A DNA stretch of 64,000 bases from Allacma fusca (taxonomy: Eukaryota; Arthropoda; Collembola; Symphypleona; Sminthuridae). Position 1 is the stretch's first letter. Every line of letters begins with the position of its first letter. Position numbers and translations under genes: made by a program. Positions 21,975 to 33,681 of this stretch are shown one piece after another. The stretch spans positions 39,090,783 through 39,154,782 of the forward strand of contig OX359250.1 of the NCBI GenBank assembly GCA_947179485.1. Direction: 5' to 3'. Under the pieces are notes generated by a model. The model did no database searches. It worked only from the letters and a program-made list of their open reading frames with translations, and was not told the origin of the DNA.

Positions 21975-23606
21975 CTGTTGGAGCACGAGCTACCTGCAGT
22001 TGCCCATTAGGGACAGGTAGGCTGTGCTCCGCCTACGATCTACGCAGCGAATGGGGAAAGAGTTAGCAGGCAGGTACAAATTTCGAAATACAAGTCCGCG
22101 AAAAGTTTCGTATATGTACATGTTGTGTACTACGCACTACACTACGGGTGGCTTGTCCATGATTCAAGGATACCTTCATGTGAACACGTTATATACGAAG
22201 TTATATACAACTAGCTGAAAAGCCTGTACTTCGCACAGGAATTTTTTCGTCTTGTACTGCATTAACAATTTAGAAACTAAAGTATTTCTTTGTATACACA
22301 AGTGCTTGTGTACACTCCCTCGTCTTTTCCCATGATTTCACCTTGCTCAGTGGTATTAACAATAACAACTCTTACATTGTTTTTGCATTTAGCTCTGGAA
22401 AATGCTACGTAATGTAGGAACCCAATCCCAAATTAGGTTACGCCGCGCTCACTGTGGTGAGGCGCGTCGTGACCACTACCCTTTCCCAACTCCCATTCCC
22501 TGTACCTCCACGTCATCCCTAATGCTAAAGCCTGGAGAGGCATGCACTCCAGACGCCATCGACCCAACGACCGTCATTCGCGTTTTCAGCCCCATCCGGA
22601 CGACTGACTCTCTCACTCGCGCTCCATTGTTAGAGGATTTTCTGGTTGTTTTTTTACGAGGTTATCCTCCTCGATAGGTTTTTTGTTGAGTAGGCTCATA
22701 GGCCCATAATTTGTTAAATCCTACAGGGTTTCCTTTTATAAAAATAAATAAAAGTGAGCACTTGTGGCTCGGCCAAAATAAATTCTTCGGCCCGACATTG
22801 ACCTCATTCGTTTTTATATTTTTTGCCATTTTCACTCCTTACAATTAACGTTAAATTGTTTTATAGAGAAAATCAATAAGTAAAACTGATAGAAAGGACA
22901 AATGGGACGAATATCATGGCTTATTGGATTGCTTACGATTCAGAAATTTTGACAGCCAATCACAGCGTCCGTTACATGAGATTAAGGCACTTACAATTCG
23001 TAAGTGTGATCGTAGCTGCGATATACTTGTGACAGTTTTTGCGAATATTAAAATTTGAAAATCGTAGAGGTATCGTACGACACCTGTCGTAAGTTCTTAC
23101 GTAGTCGTAACTTGCGCTATCGTAAAATTCTGTTCGAGAATGACCCACCTGGTCATTTATCGTAAATTGTACGGAATATGGCTACTCTGTGATAACTTGC
23201 TTGCCCATTGGGACGCTTCTGGTTGGTTAGGATTTCTAGGGTACGGTTATAACTTGCTTCCCCGCGGGAAAGCTTCTGCTTGGTTAGATCCTCCCTTCGC
23301 GCGAAGTTTTAAAAAATTGAGCCATGGTCATCCTTCTTTTAGTACTGAGAGATAATATAATAGTATACAAATAACAATAACAATATACAAATAACAATAA
23401 CAATATACAAATAACAATAATAATATAAAATAATATATAAAATATACACGTTATATACGTATATATACGAAGGTTTTCGCGGACTTGTATTTCGGAATTT
23501 GCACCTGCCTGCTGACCCTTTCCCCATTCGCTGCATAGACAGCAGGCGGAGTACGCAGCCTACCTGTTCCTAATTGCCAAACTGAAAGTAGCTCGTGCCC
23601 CGACAG
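21975..23606. mobile_element. DNA transposon with about 140-bp inverted termini and TA duplication
   Basis: Termini 21975-22115 and 23457-23606 are imperfect reverse complements. They begin CTGTTGGAGCACGAGC and CTGTCGGGGCACGAGC and share GCAGCGAATGGGGAAAG and ATACAAGTCCGCGAAAA. TA dinucleotides flank both sides (21973-21974, 23607-23608), as in Tc1/mariner-type insertions. The 1.35-kb interior has no transposase; it includes an AACAATAACAATATACAA microsatellite near 23366-23425. Non-autonomous. Confidence 0.7.
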
Positions 23607-23812
23607 TATTTATGTGACTTCTGCTCTCATTGTCAACATGTGGGATAGTGATTCAAAGCCATGTACTAAAGTATTAAAAATAGCTTACAATGGGTTACGA
23701 GAGCTGTCCAAAATACATGCTCACCAAATACAAATTACAAAATACTAAATACATTCTTCCGGCGTTGAAAATACAAACTACAAAATACATTCTTCAGGCG
23801 TCGAAAATACAA

Positions 23813-24272
23813 AATACATACTCAAAACGTAGAAAATACAAAATACATACTCAAAACGTAGAAAATACAAAATACATACTCAAAACGTAGAAAATACATA
23901 CTCAAAACGTAGAAAATACAAAATACATACTCAAAACGTAGAAAATACAAAATACATACTCAAAACGTAGAAAATACAAAATACATACTCAAAACGTAGA
24001 AAATACAAAATACATACTCAAAACGTAGAAAATACAAAATACATACTCAAAACGTAGAAAATACATACTCAAAACGTAGAAAATACAAAATACAAACTCA
24101 AAACGTAGAAAATACAAAATATATACTCAAAACGTAGAAAATACAAAATATATACTCAAAACGTAGAAAATACAAAATACATACTCAAAACGTAGAAAAT
24201 ACAAAATACATACTCAAAACGTAGAAAATACAAAATACATACTCAAAACGTAGAAAATACAGAATACATACT
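23813..24272. repeat. 29-bp minisatellite, left part, about 16 units
   Basis: Units begin TACTCAAAACGTAG and continue with AAAATACAAAATACA. Two or more units are shortened to 20 bp. The array is broken at 24272 by the Polinton and resumes in the same orientation at 40065. Diverged units (TTCTTCCGGCG, TTCTTCAGGCG) form its left edge. Confidence 0.95.
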
Positions 24273-24611
24273 AGTAGTTGTCGTAGTGGAGATGCTGATG
24301 TTATAGCTTCCCATGTTAATTAAACGGGGGTAGATGCTGACCAAAATTACATGCGAGTACATGTTGCATGTTAATTAAACGGGGGTAGATGCTGATGTTA
24401 TCATACGGGGGTACATATTGCATGTTAAGTAAAAGGGAGTAGATGCTGATGCTAATCATACTAAGGGAGATGCTCGTATTTCACGTCACCAATCTCCCTC
24501 TCGTATTACCATCCGACGTACAATATTCCATGCGCATAATTCAAGCATACGTGCATATGCTGGAGACACACGGGCGAATCGCCGTGCAACTGACTCACTC
24601 ACCAAAATCAC
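24273..24611. repeat. Polinton left terminal inverted repeat
   Basis: It matches the reverse complement of 39784-40064 with scattered differences. It holds three copies of a phrase ending GGGGGTAGATGCTGA (one degenerate), against two in the right terminus; the left repeat is therefore about 65 bp longer. The shared inner part contains TCTCCCTCTC and CCATCCGACGTAC. Confidence 0.92.
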
Positions 24612-25576
24612 ATGTTAAAGGATGGGGCTTGCGATGCCCAGGTACAAGCATACGAGCTGAGCTTCTTCACCAAGTACATGTGAAGCCCGTGTAATTCCCT
24701 CTTCTCTGCTCACGTCACAAACGTCATACGCAAGGTCGTGCTAACGTCCCTGCACTATAAATCCACATGAACAAGTGGATTACTCCATCCAGCTATTTTG
24801 ACTATGTGCATGCAATTAAACGTCAGGAAATCACACCCTTTGCAAAAATTACTGAATCCTCGGAAGGAATTGTCACTGTTAGCTTTACAAATAATATATG
24901 AGGCGCACAAAAATTCTAAAAAAATGTGCGCTCGAAGTGTAGGCTAAAAACCGGTTCATTTTTTAACATGCTAATACATACTAAGCTACTATCCTTCACA
25001 ATGGTACCTTTACATCGCTACACTTTTAGCCGCTTGCAAGCAATCTTCCCAGGATTTGGTGAATTCAAACACTGAGTTGTTGCGATATATTCTGTCCAAA
25101 GGTTTTAGTTTACTGCTATGCATACGTCTAAAAATTCAAAAACAAATAGTACCAATTCACTAGGATTGTACATGCTTTTGACCAAAAACAAGCAAACGAT
25201 CTGAGCTTCTTCATCAAGTACATGTGAAGCCCGTGTAATTCCCTCTTCTCTGCTGACGTCACAAACGTCATACGCAGGGTCGTGCTAACGGACGGGACAA
25301 ATTAATGTGGAATTACTTGATCGACCTATTAGCAATGAAAAAACAATGAAAGACATTTTCCTTTGTGTACCTTAAAATCAAATACCATGCACATACGGTC
25401 TACGTTTTACGGTCTTCTTTTCAATTGTGACTCGAAATAATACTGAATTTTTTAAGAAAAAAATATTAAATGAGATTTTGAAAAGGATTAATTCGGGAAT
25501 AAAATCATTGATTTATTCTTATGAATGTGCTCATGATTAAAAATATTTAAAGCATAATTTCACATTCAGCTTAAGA
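24612..25576. other. Polinton left intergenic region with an 88-bp direct repeat
   Basis: No gene seen. The stretch at about 24658-24745 (AGTACATGTGAAGCCCGTG onward) recurs nearly unchanged at about 25203-25291. The copies lie about 545 bp apart in direct orientation, a local duplication that could mark an insertion or a regulatory repeat. The second copy precedes the minus-strand gene's 3' end. Confidence 0.6.
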
Positions 25577-26333
25577 TCACGCCATGGTGTGATTCTCGTT
25601 CAATAGGTCAGGATTATAGCCGGCTTCCAGGAAACGGGAACTGACAAATGACTTGGCTCCTACGCTGAAGTACCCGTTAGAACTTCCGTACCGGTCACCA
25701 AACTTCAGGATCCTCAATTTGGCAGATTCTTCAATTGTTCTAGTTACAGAAAAATATTTTCTTAAAGTTTTATAGTATAACCTTCGCACACAGGTGTCAT
25801 TGTCAAATTTAGATTTCAATTATGACTTACATCCGATCTGACGGAGCCCAAGTAAGCAACACGCCTGGTTTTTCCAAATTCCTCTCGGGGTTATGTACAC
25901 CCGGTGTTTCATGTAGAATTCGGTAGATGAACCTATACAGGTAGGCCAGGATGTAGTATACAGGGATCCCGTTGCTTATAGGGGTGTATGTTCCATCAGC
26001 AATGGTGATTTGCGGCAGGACAGATCCATCAAGCCCACGTACGTCACACTGAAAAATGAAACGAAGCTTCCCAAATTGGGTGTAATCGGCCTGCATGAAT
26101 CTTACGATTTGGGCTGCAGCATACATGACTTCTATCATGTTGGCTCTTAATCCCTCTTCCGGTTGTTAGGAGACCGGTAGAATAGCAAATTCCGCTCCGG
26201 TCATGAGGCTCCTGTAGGATGGGAAGCATCGCTGATAATTCATATCGCCATGATGAGCCAATTCGAACAGTTTGCTTCTCCGGCACTTGAATGGAACATT
26301 ATCAGGCGGGATTTCCCCACCCTGATTTGGCAT
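25577..26333 (-). pseudogene. Unknown spliced gene inside the Polinton, one in-frame stop
   Basis: The best start is the ATG at 26333 (MPNQGGEIPPDNVPFKC), just downstream of an acceptor-like CCCGTTCTGTCTAG. The frame runs to a TAA at 26166-26168, then continues in the same frame through MIEVMYAAAQIVRF to a donor CGGAT/GTAAGT (about 25830). An 87-bp intron ends at CTGTAACTAG (about 25744) and the reading phase is kept; the last exon ends HTMA at 25577. The product would be about 220 aa without a recognisable domain. It occupies the place where the N-terminal part of POLB should be, in the opposite direction. Confidence 0.5.
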
Positions 26334-26390
26334 CTCTAGACAGAACGGGCACAGATTTATTGTGTTGCACATTCGCAGAAACGGGGCATG

Positions 26391-29066
26391 TATGGCAAAA
26401 ATTCTTTTGTTATTCATGTCTTAGTAGATTTGTTACCTTCGAAACTTTAACAAGGCACAGGGAAATATGCATAACCTACAAACCACAAATTATACGTTTC
26501 CCTCAGCAGAGGAAATATAAATTCATGGATTTTAATCGAACTTAATTACAGTGGTTTGTAGTTTATGCTGATTTTGAGTCAATTCTTAAACCAATTCAGG
26601 TCGATCCTTGCCCTGCCTTATCAAACTGCTCAGATATTAATTGTCAGTTAGAAAAAAAATCGCATGGAAGATGCTCACGAAAAATTCATTGATAATGTAA
26701 TTGAACATACGGAAGAATATTTCGATGAAATCAAACAATGTCCACTCAGGAATAAAAACGTTCCCGAGTTGACATCTGAGCAGGAAGAACTACGGGATAG
26801 AACAGTTAGTTGCTGTTTTTGTAAAAAACCATTTGGTTATGATGAGGGTAAAATTATTCATCATGATCATATTACAAATCAAGTTGTAGGTTTTGCTCAT
26901 GCCGCTTGTAATATCAATGCACGGGTTCGATCAATAATCCCAGTATTTTTTCACAATCTTTCGTACGACTCCCAATTTATTTTAAAAGGTATACGTCCTG
27001 ACAATGAGTATGTACACAGTATAAATTCCATTCCACTTACTCATGAAAAACATATGAGTATTTCTATTTCAACAAAAAAGAATAATACCATTAGATTTGT
27101 TGATTCTCTCAAATTCCTTCCTGACTCACTCGAAAACATAGTCATGACGGCACGAAAAGATGGGACCGAAATTTTTACTTCGGTAAAAGAGCTATTTAGT
27201 GATTTTTCAGCCGAACAAATTGATTTATTATTCCAAAAGCAATATTACCCCTATGAATACATGAGCGATTTTTCCAAGTTTAATGAAACCCAATCACCAT
27301 CCATGGAGTATTTTTACTCTTCCTTAACGGAGAAAACAATTACTGAGGAAAATTATGCACATGCAACAAAAGTCTGGAATGCATTTAATATTCAGTCAAT
27401 GGGGGAATTTCATGACCTGTATGTACTTTCAGATGTTGCATTGTTATGCGACGTTTTTGAGCAATTTAGACGGACAACCATCCAAGCTTTTACTGTAGAC
27501 CCAGCACATTACATAAGCTTGCCGGGTATGAGTAAAGATGCAAGTATTTTAATGAGTCAAACTGAATTCGATCTGATCCAAGATTCTGCACAATATCTTT
27601 TTCTGGAAAAATCTATTCGAGGAGGAATAACCCAAACATGCTTAAAAATGGCTAAAGTCAATAACCCGTATATGGGTAGTCAGTATTGTCCAAATACGCC
27701 GCATAGTTACCTCCAATATTGGGACATGACTAATCTTTATGGGTATGCCATGTCCCAATCATTACCATACGGTGGGTACGAATGGGTTAGACAGTCTGAT
27801 TGGAGGGATAAGACAATTCCTGAAATTAATGATTGGGTATTGTCAATGGGAGACGATGATACAAGAGGTTATTTTTTTGAGATTGATTTGGTAATACCTC
27901 CTGAATTGCATCACTATTTTAATGAATTTGCCCCAGGACCAGAAAAGGAACAAATAGATTTTGAACATCTTTCATCTCACTCCCAAGAACAATTTCGGAA
28001 ACTTGGATTCGGTGATAATCAATTAAAATCGGAAAAATTAATTTGCTCTTTGAAACCGAAGACCAAGTATGTTTTGCACTACAGAATATTGAAGGTGTAC
28101 TTAAAGTTAGGTATACAAATAACAAAAGTACATAGGATACTGTCTTTCATGCAAAAGAAATGGATGAAGCCATTTGTTGAATACTGTGCATTACGACGCT
28201 CGCAGGCAAGCTCTGCATATGTAAAAGTTTTAATGAAATTAATTCCCAATGTGTGCTACGGCCGCATGTGCATGGATAAGCGAAAGCAAAAGAATAGTCA
28301 ATTTGCAAGAAATGCCAAAGCGTGTATGAAGTGGGCAAATAAGCCTACATTAGAAAGCATGGAAATATTATTCAATGGGGATATGGTTATTTTTTACATG
28401 CAAAAATTGTCAATTCTCATGGATTACATGGTAGCGGCTGGTAGTGCTGTGCTTGACATATCGAAAGCACACATGTACCAATTTCATTATGAGTTTACAA
28501 AAAAATATTATCCAGGCCCTAAATCGCAAATATGTATGATGGACACCGATTCATTTGTGTATTTAATTATAACTCGGGACTTATATGAGGATTTGCAAAA
28601 GTACTACTATGAATGCAATGACAAAAGGTTTGATTTCAGTGTATATGTAGACTGTAAGGGCAAAAGGAAAGAATTATTATACACTAATGAACAAAAAGGC
28701 ATACTAGGCTTAATGAAAGATGAAATGCCTAATAGTATTTTGGTTAAAGGTATATTCTTAGCGCCCAAATTATACTGCCTACGTAGACTAGACGATTTAC
28801 AACATGAGCATGTCCCTTATATTAGAGCTAAAGGTATTGTTAAGACAGCAATAAAGAACAGGTTGAAATATGAAATGTTTGCAAAGTCTTTAGAAGAGGA
28901 TGTGACTTGGAACATACCCATGACATCTATCCGCAGTCTTAAACATGAGTTATACACAATTACACTAAATAAAAAGGCATTAAGTGGCTTTGATTCTAAA
29001 AAGTATTGGATTAGTAAGTATAACAGTTTGTCGTTTGGGCATAAAGATTCAGTAATGTATGAATAG
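26391..29066 (+). pseudogene. POLB: Polinton protein-primed DNA polymerase B, N-terminally truncated, stop and frameshift
   Basis: A zinc-finger-like CYSCLSRFVTFETLTRHREIC-type stretch begins near 26405. Exo I with DFES is at about 26570, exo II NLSYDSQF near 26958, motif A DMTNLYG near 27726, motif B around 28250 (N and YG kept) and motif C DTDS at 28542-28553, so the exonuclease and palm residues I can locate are present. Two lesions lie near the start: an in-frame TAA at 26543-26545 and a one-base frame change in the A8 run near 26645-26652. From 26664 the frame is intact for 800 codons. Family members usually have a few hundred more residues before exo I; here that space holds the opposite-strand gene. 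It would replicate the element. Confidence 0.92.
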
Positions 29067-29447
29067 ATGTAATACTAGTATATCTTATAACTAGTTTAAA
29101 AAAGTTAATCATTCAGTTCTGTTAAGTACTTCAATAGAATATATATAAATGATGATGCAGTTGTTGTTGTTGTTGTTGATTTTAACTTGAATGAATAAAT
29201 TGAAGAAATACAATAGTGTTTAACTTGCATCAATGATTTCAAATTTCACTTTAGAGCTTAAGTTGGAAGCAGCATGTCACATGAAAATAAAATAGGTGTA
29301 ATAATAAGGCATATAACAATTATTTTAATTCAGTCAAATATTCAGTTATCTGTTGCCTTTCAATACCGTAGTACATGTTATTGTTACTTCTTATCTTTAT
29401 TAGATTTGAGTAAATACAATTGGCAAATTTAAAAAAATCAAAACAAA
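29067..29447. other. POLB-ATPase intergenic region
   Basis: No gene seen. It contains a short GTT microsatellite (about 29160-29178) and AATAAA-like sequence near 29193 that may end the polymerase transcript. Confidence 0.4.
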
Positions 29448-30101
29448 ATGTCTAGTGGGGATGATTTTGACTACAAATTAAGGGTTCCTGGTAATTTAAT
29501 TATTGCGGGTCCAAGTCAATCAGGGAAATCAGTCCTTGTGAGTGAAATTATAAAACGACGAGACGACATTTTTGAACCTAAGGTGGAGAGAATAATTTAC
29601 TGTTTTTCTGAAAACCAACCGACCTTATTCGCGGATATGCAGAAATATGCAAACAATAAAATTGAATTTGTAGGTGGGCTTGAGTATGATGTCGACAAAG
29701 GGAACACATCTCCAGTCCTTGTAATAATTGACGACCTAATGACGGAAGCAACAACGGGAAAGAAATTTGAAAATTTATTCTGTCGGGAGAGTCACCACCG
29801 AAATATATTCGTTATCCTAATCCTGCAGAATTTCTATCAAAAAGGTGCAACGGTGCTAACAAGAAATGCCAAATACATAATATGTTTTAAATTTGTGAAA
29901 GATTCGACATTTATTAACATCTTAGGAAGACAGATTAATTTTGGGAAAACCGATGAAGTTTTGGAAGCTGCATACAAAGATTCAACATCAAGACCGCATG
30001 GTTATGTAGTTATAGATACTAGTGCTACACAAAAAGATTCTCATAGATATAGATCATGTATCTTTCCCGATAAACAATGTACAGTATATGTAAAGAAATG
30101 A
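29448..30101 (+). CDS. ATP: Polinton genome-packaging ATPase (FtsK/HerA, A32-like)
   Basis: The 217-aa intact frame has a Walker A GPSQSGKS near residue 21 and a Walker B VLVIIDDLM near residue 90, followed by a sensor-like ILQNFYQKG. Length and motif spacing are those of Polinton and poxvirus A32-type ATPases, which drive DNA into preformed capsids. The ATG is preceded by AAAACAAA. It has no stop, unlike several neighbours. It ends 31 bp before the convergent minus-strand gene. Confidence 0.93.
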   Translation: MSSGDDFDYKLRVPGNLIIAGPSQSGKSVLVSEIIKRRDDIFEPKVERIIYCFSENQPTLFADMQKYANNKIEFVGGLEYDVDKGNTSPVLVIIDDLMTEATTGKKFENLFCRESHHRNIFVILILQNFYQKGATVLTRNAKYIICFKFVKDSTFINILGRQINFGKTDEVLEAAYKDSTSRPHGYVVIDTSATQKDSHRYRSCIFPDKQCTVYVKK

Positions 30102-30132
30102 AAATAAATTTAACACACACACAAGTTATGTC

Positions 30133-31622
30133 TTAATAACAATCATCCGAATCAACAAAGTCATCTTTACCATCGCCAGCAATGTCACCTTCTTCATCAG
30201 ATGTGTCTACTCTACAATAGTACCAACTAGGTCTAGCCTTCATACGCTGTAACATTGTCTGGTCATGATGCATGGATATTTTTTGATCATACAATCCTAA
30301 ATTGGTGCGAGACCTATCACTGGCGGAGAATATAGTCTCTACAAAACTCTTTACTTCGGTATTACCACTGTAGTCATCATCATAGGGACAGGATGGAAAA
30401 TTTGAAAAGTAAGGTGTAACATCGGTTGGCATATTATTCTGGGTTTTTGCCAGTTCTTCAATAAAATCAAGTTCAAACATTTTTTCATTCAGTAATTTGA
30501 AGATCTCTTCGAAAAAACGTTTGAACTTGTTTGAAGTAATTGCAAATTCACGCTGTGGGAATTGTTGATCAATCACGCTTGTATGGGCAGTGATTGGTCG
30601 CGGGGCTTTATCATTCACCAGTTCAACCAGTGAGCTCCAAACAGGGGATGATAAACACGCACCCAAATTAAAGTCAACACCCACACGAAGACTCTCCTCG
30701 TCGAAAAATATAAATGCATACTTGCTGATATGGTCCTGAATACCAAAATTCCAAGTACACCTTGGAGAATGCAAATCAGACTGTCTATGTTCCATGTAGA
30801 AGGATTCATAGGGACGACCGTATGACTGCCGGTGAACACGAAAATTAGTTGGGTTGCGTGATTTCTTATCCCCTGGACCTTCAATGGAATGCCATCTTTC
30901 AATCTCCAGCAGAGTAAGATTTTTCTTCAACCGATCAACATGGCACCCCTGCGATCCTTGGGAAAGGCGGCGATGATAGGTGTCATCCAAGTACTCATTA
31001 TCGATCTGAAGCCTAATACCATCTGCAAAAAATATACAATGAGAATATGATGGTAAATACCATATACAGAGTGTGCAAGGAATGCAGCCATACATACATA
31101 CAAAATACTAACGTTATAATGTTATATTACTGAGAATTATTTGAAATTACTGTACTTACATAGGTATGAGGAAAAGAGTATCCAATTTGACGAAATCCCA
31201 TTGATTGTCCGTTCCATCCAAACGAACAATTTCTGATCAGATTTGAATTCCCGGGGTGTATTTTCGCTTCTTCCAAACACTTGTGCTAACAATGCTCCGT
31301 GAAAGAATTTTCCATGAGGGCAAAGTGAGGTGAACAGTTTCAGATCTGGATCGTTGTCCTGGTTTAAGAGGAAAATGCCTGCAATTCCGGGAGTTTCCAC
31401 AACACTTTGGAAATATTCTGATATTTCATCAAAATACTTTTTCGGCTCCTTCCTTGCGTCTTGTTCACTGAAACTTTTTCGATATTGGTATGTGTGTCTT
31501 GTATTGTCCAAGTCTTGCCATAATTTTGGGTTCACACCGTAAAAGTCAGAAATAAATCGTGTGTGTTGGCCATTGTGGTAAAATCCACGAGCCTTGTAGT
31601 ATCCGAATAAAATTCGTGACAT
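30133..31622 (-). CDS. Unknown 450-aa Polinton accessory protein, two exons
   Basis: Exon 1 (31622-31160) starts MSRILFGYYKARGFYHNG. The donor CTAT/GTAAGT and the acceptor TTTTTTGCAG enclose a 137-bp intron (31159-31023), and exon 2 (31022-30133) continues in phase as YGIRLQIDNEYLDD. The spliced length is 1353 nt, exactly 451 codons. There is no signal peptide or membrane segment. The C-terminus is strongly acidic (DTSDEEGDIAGDGKDDFVD). Residues such as CPHGKFFHGALL and EHRQSDLHSPRC are conserved-looking, but I recognise no domain. It is intact while several core genes carry stops. It heads a block of three minus-strand unknown genes between ATPase and integrase, an added module relative to the usual Polinton set. 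Confidence 0.7.
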
Positions 31623-32253
31623 GATTACTTTACTCGATAAACTTTTTTCCCAGCGTTACTTGCTCTCTTACTGTGCTCAGCTTGCAGAAATAATTTGAAT
31701 AAGGAATGATTAAAGAAATAGTGTAGCCTCACTGAGAAGTAAAACAATTCGGGTCATTTCTGCTTCTGCGTTGCGTCGCATCCCCCTCCAGGAGCTTGGC
31801 TGGATAAAGGGAAGGAGGAGAGGGTAGGAAGAGAAGGGTCCAGCCAAGCTCTTTTCCTTTCCTCCACCTTACCCCTAATCCTTCCGTATTATGATAAGAA
31901 TCTTACCCTCAGATTTGTATATGCTATTATTCGCTATTGATGAATTCAATAATTATTATTGTATGCATTGGATGAGAATTAAAATTTTCGAGTCATTAGA
32001 TTGAATGAATGTACATATGCACGCAATATAATTATTATATAGTCTTTATTATTATTAAACAATTTTCCGGTGAACCTTTTTTAATAATATATTCTGGATG
32101 GAATTCATGAAAATTGAACAATATAAACACACTCGGAAAAATCAAATATCAAGTTCTGATTCATCAATTTCGCTTGCAACATTGGTGTACATGTTATAAC
32201 AATTTTCAAGCGCCTGACCCATTGCCTGCATATTATCCCCTTTATCCCCTAAC
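31623..32253. other. Intergenic region with a 13-bp hairpin
   Basis: GAGCTTGGCTGGA (about 31793) and TCCAGCCAAGCTC (about 31840) can pair around a purine-rich loop, just upstream of the 450-aa gene. It may be a regulatory or structural site; nothing else is seen in this stretch. Confidence 0.45.
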
Positions 32254-32982
32254 CTAATAATAAGCTAACCTTTGAATTAACCACGGAATTCTACTAATGT
32301 TCATGTTGACGGTCTTCCCCATACGCTTGATGTAAACAAATGTTAACTCATTTCCCTCATAAGGCAGGGTGCGATAATAGCATGACACGATCTTCTGGTT
32401 AGGAGCAACTACAACTGGTTTCACAGGATCGATAATAGATTTTGGAGCAGGATCGGATGAATCACCAACAATATCCGCAGCCGCAGCAGCATCATAAGGA
32501 CGTTTTTGTTCTACATCAAAACCATCACCACCTCCAAGGACTTGTTGATGAGTAGATGAGCCCAAAATATTTGACTCCTCTCCAACAGTATTGGAGACGG
32601 GTAAATCCATAGAGCCGGAATCCGTGTAGCGAAAATTTCCTGATGACGATGATGATGAACCGACAACAGGAGTAGGTATGATTCTTCTCCCCTCGACAAT
32701 TTCTGAATCCATCAAATCTGCGCTACGTTCTTGGCGACGATAGGGATGATTCAATGCTCCTTCTCCTGGTTTCGAACCTATAAGTAGAAACCCCAGTTTT
32801 AGGTAATAACTTTCAAGCAATACGTACGTTTACATAATTCATGTCAATAAACATCTATGCGTTTAACTTAAAAGCAACTACCAAAACAGGTGAATCTACT
32901 TACCAGAAAGTTGAGTTTTCCGCCGCATATCAAATCGCTTATTCACAATTTCCATTACAGGTTTACGAAAATTCGAATCCAT
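32254..32982 (-). CDS. Unknown 200-aa Polinton accessory protein, two exons
   Basis: Exon 1 (32982-32904) starts MDSNFRKPVMEIVNKRFDM and ends at CTG/GTAAGT. Exon 2 (32777-32254) follows the acceptor TTCTACTTATAG in matching phase. The spliced length is 603 nt, exactly 201 codons. The middle is Ser/Gly/Ala-rich and probably disordered (SSSSSSG, DAAAAAD). The C-terminal 50 residues look folded (CYYRTLPYEGNELTFVYIKR). No family recognised. It stands 69 bp downstream of the 203-aa gene on the same strand and may share its transcript. Confidence 0.65.
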
Positions 32983-33051
32983 TTTTAAATTAATAGAATA
33001 TTAAAAATGATCAAAAATAATATAACCAATAAACTTGAGAGATTGAGAGTG

Positions 33052-33663
33052 CTAGTTTTGACGCTGCTGATTATAGCTGCTGTAATTTGCCAACTGACTT
33101 AAACCTTCCGTGAGAGAGTAGATCATCTCCAGAGGCAGGGCTAGTACAACGTAGGGGGAGGTGTTTTCAGCGATATCCCTTGACGTTACCTGTCGCGTTC
33201 TGTCTCGGATATTTAAATGGGTGTCTCCATGGCCGCCAAGTTCGTTCCCCACATATAACACCCAACTGCTTTCCAATTCAATTTTTGGATATATGTTGCC
33301 TTCAATGGGCATGCTTTGAATACGTAAATGAAGAGGCACAGAATGAATAACCGACTGAAAACTAGTCGATGATTTGGTTCTCTTCATTTGTTTTGGCTCT
33401 CTGTATATGGTTGGAGGACCTGGAGGAAATGGAGGGTATGGAAGCGATATTTCTTTGACACCCCTCTCTTGTTTTGAGGATTGTTTTGAACTCTTGACTG
33501 ATGAAGAACCTTTGAGGCTCATATCAACTTGCGCCATGCCAGAGTTGCAAACAATACAATTACACTTATATGAATTTTTTTCACAAATGCCTGGCGCAGA
33601 CGTTGAACAAAGGGTTTTACGATATTCTTCGAAAATATCTATACAGTATGAAAACAGGCACAT
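33052..33663 (-). CDS. Unknown 203-aa Polinton accessory protein
   Basis: The intact frame starts at an ATG 18 bp after the integrase stop. The N-terminus has several Cys (CEKNSYKCNCIVCNSG) that could bind a metal. A Ser/Lys-rich stretch and a proline stretch (PYPPFPPGPP) follow, then a part that may fold, with YPKIELESSWVLYVGNELGG. No domain recognised. It is the first of the three minus-strand unknown genes and lies so close to the integrase that the two may be co-transcribed. Confidence 0.6.
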   Translation of the reverse strand: MCLFSYCIDIFEEYRKTLCSTSAPGICEKNSYKCNCIVCNSGMAQVDMSLKGSSSVKSSKQSSKQERGVKEISLPYPPFPPGPPTIYREPKQMKRTKSSTSFQSVIHSVPLHLRIQSMPIEGNIYPKIELESSWVLYVGNELGGHGDTHLNIRDRTRQVTSRDIAENTSPYVVLALPLEMIYSLTEGLSQLANYSSYNQQRQN

Positions 33664-33681
33664 TATACCTCAAAAGATAAA

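Noticed and set aside
22402-22677. 91-codon frame inside the TA-flanked element
   Set aside because: Compositionally random, no domain, and lies within a non-autonomous transposon.
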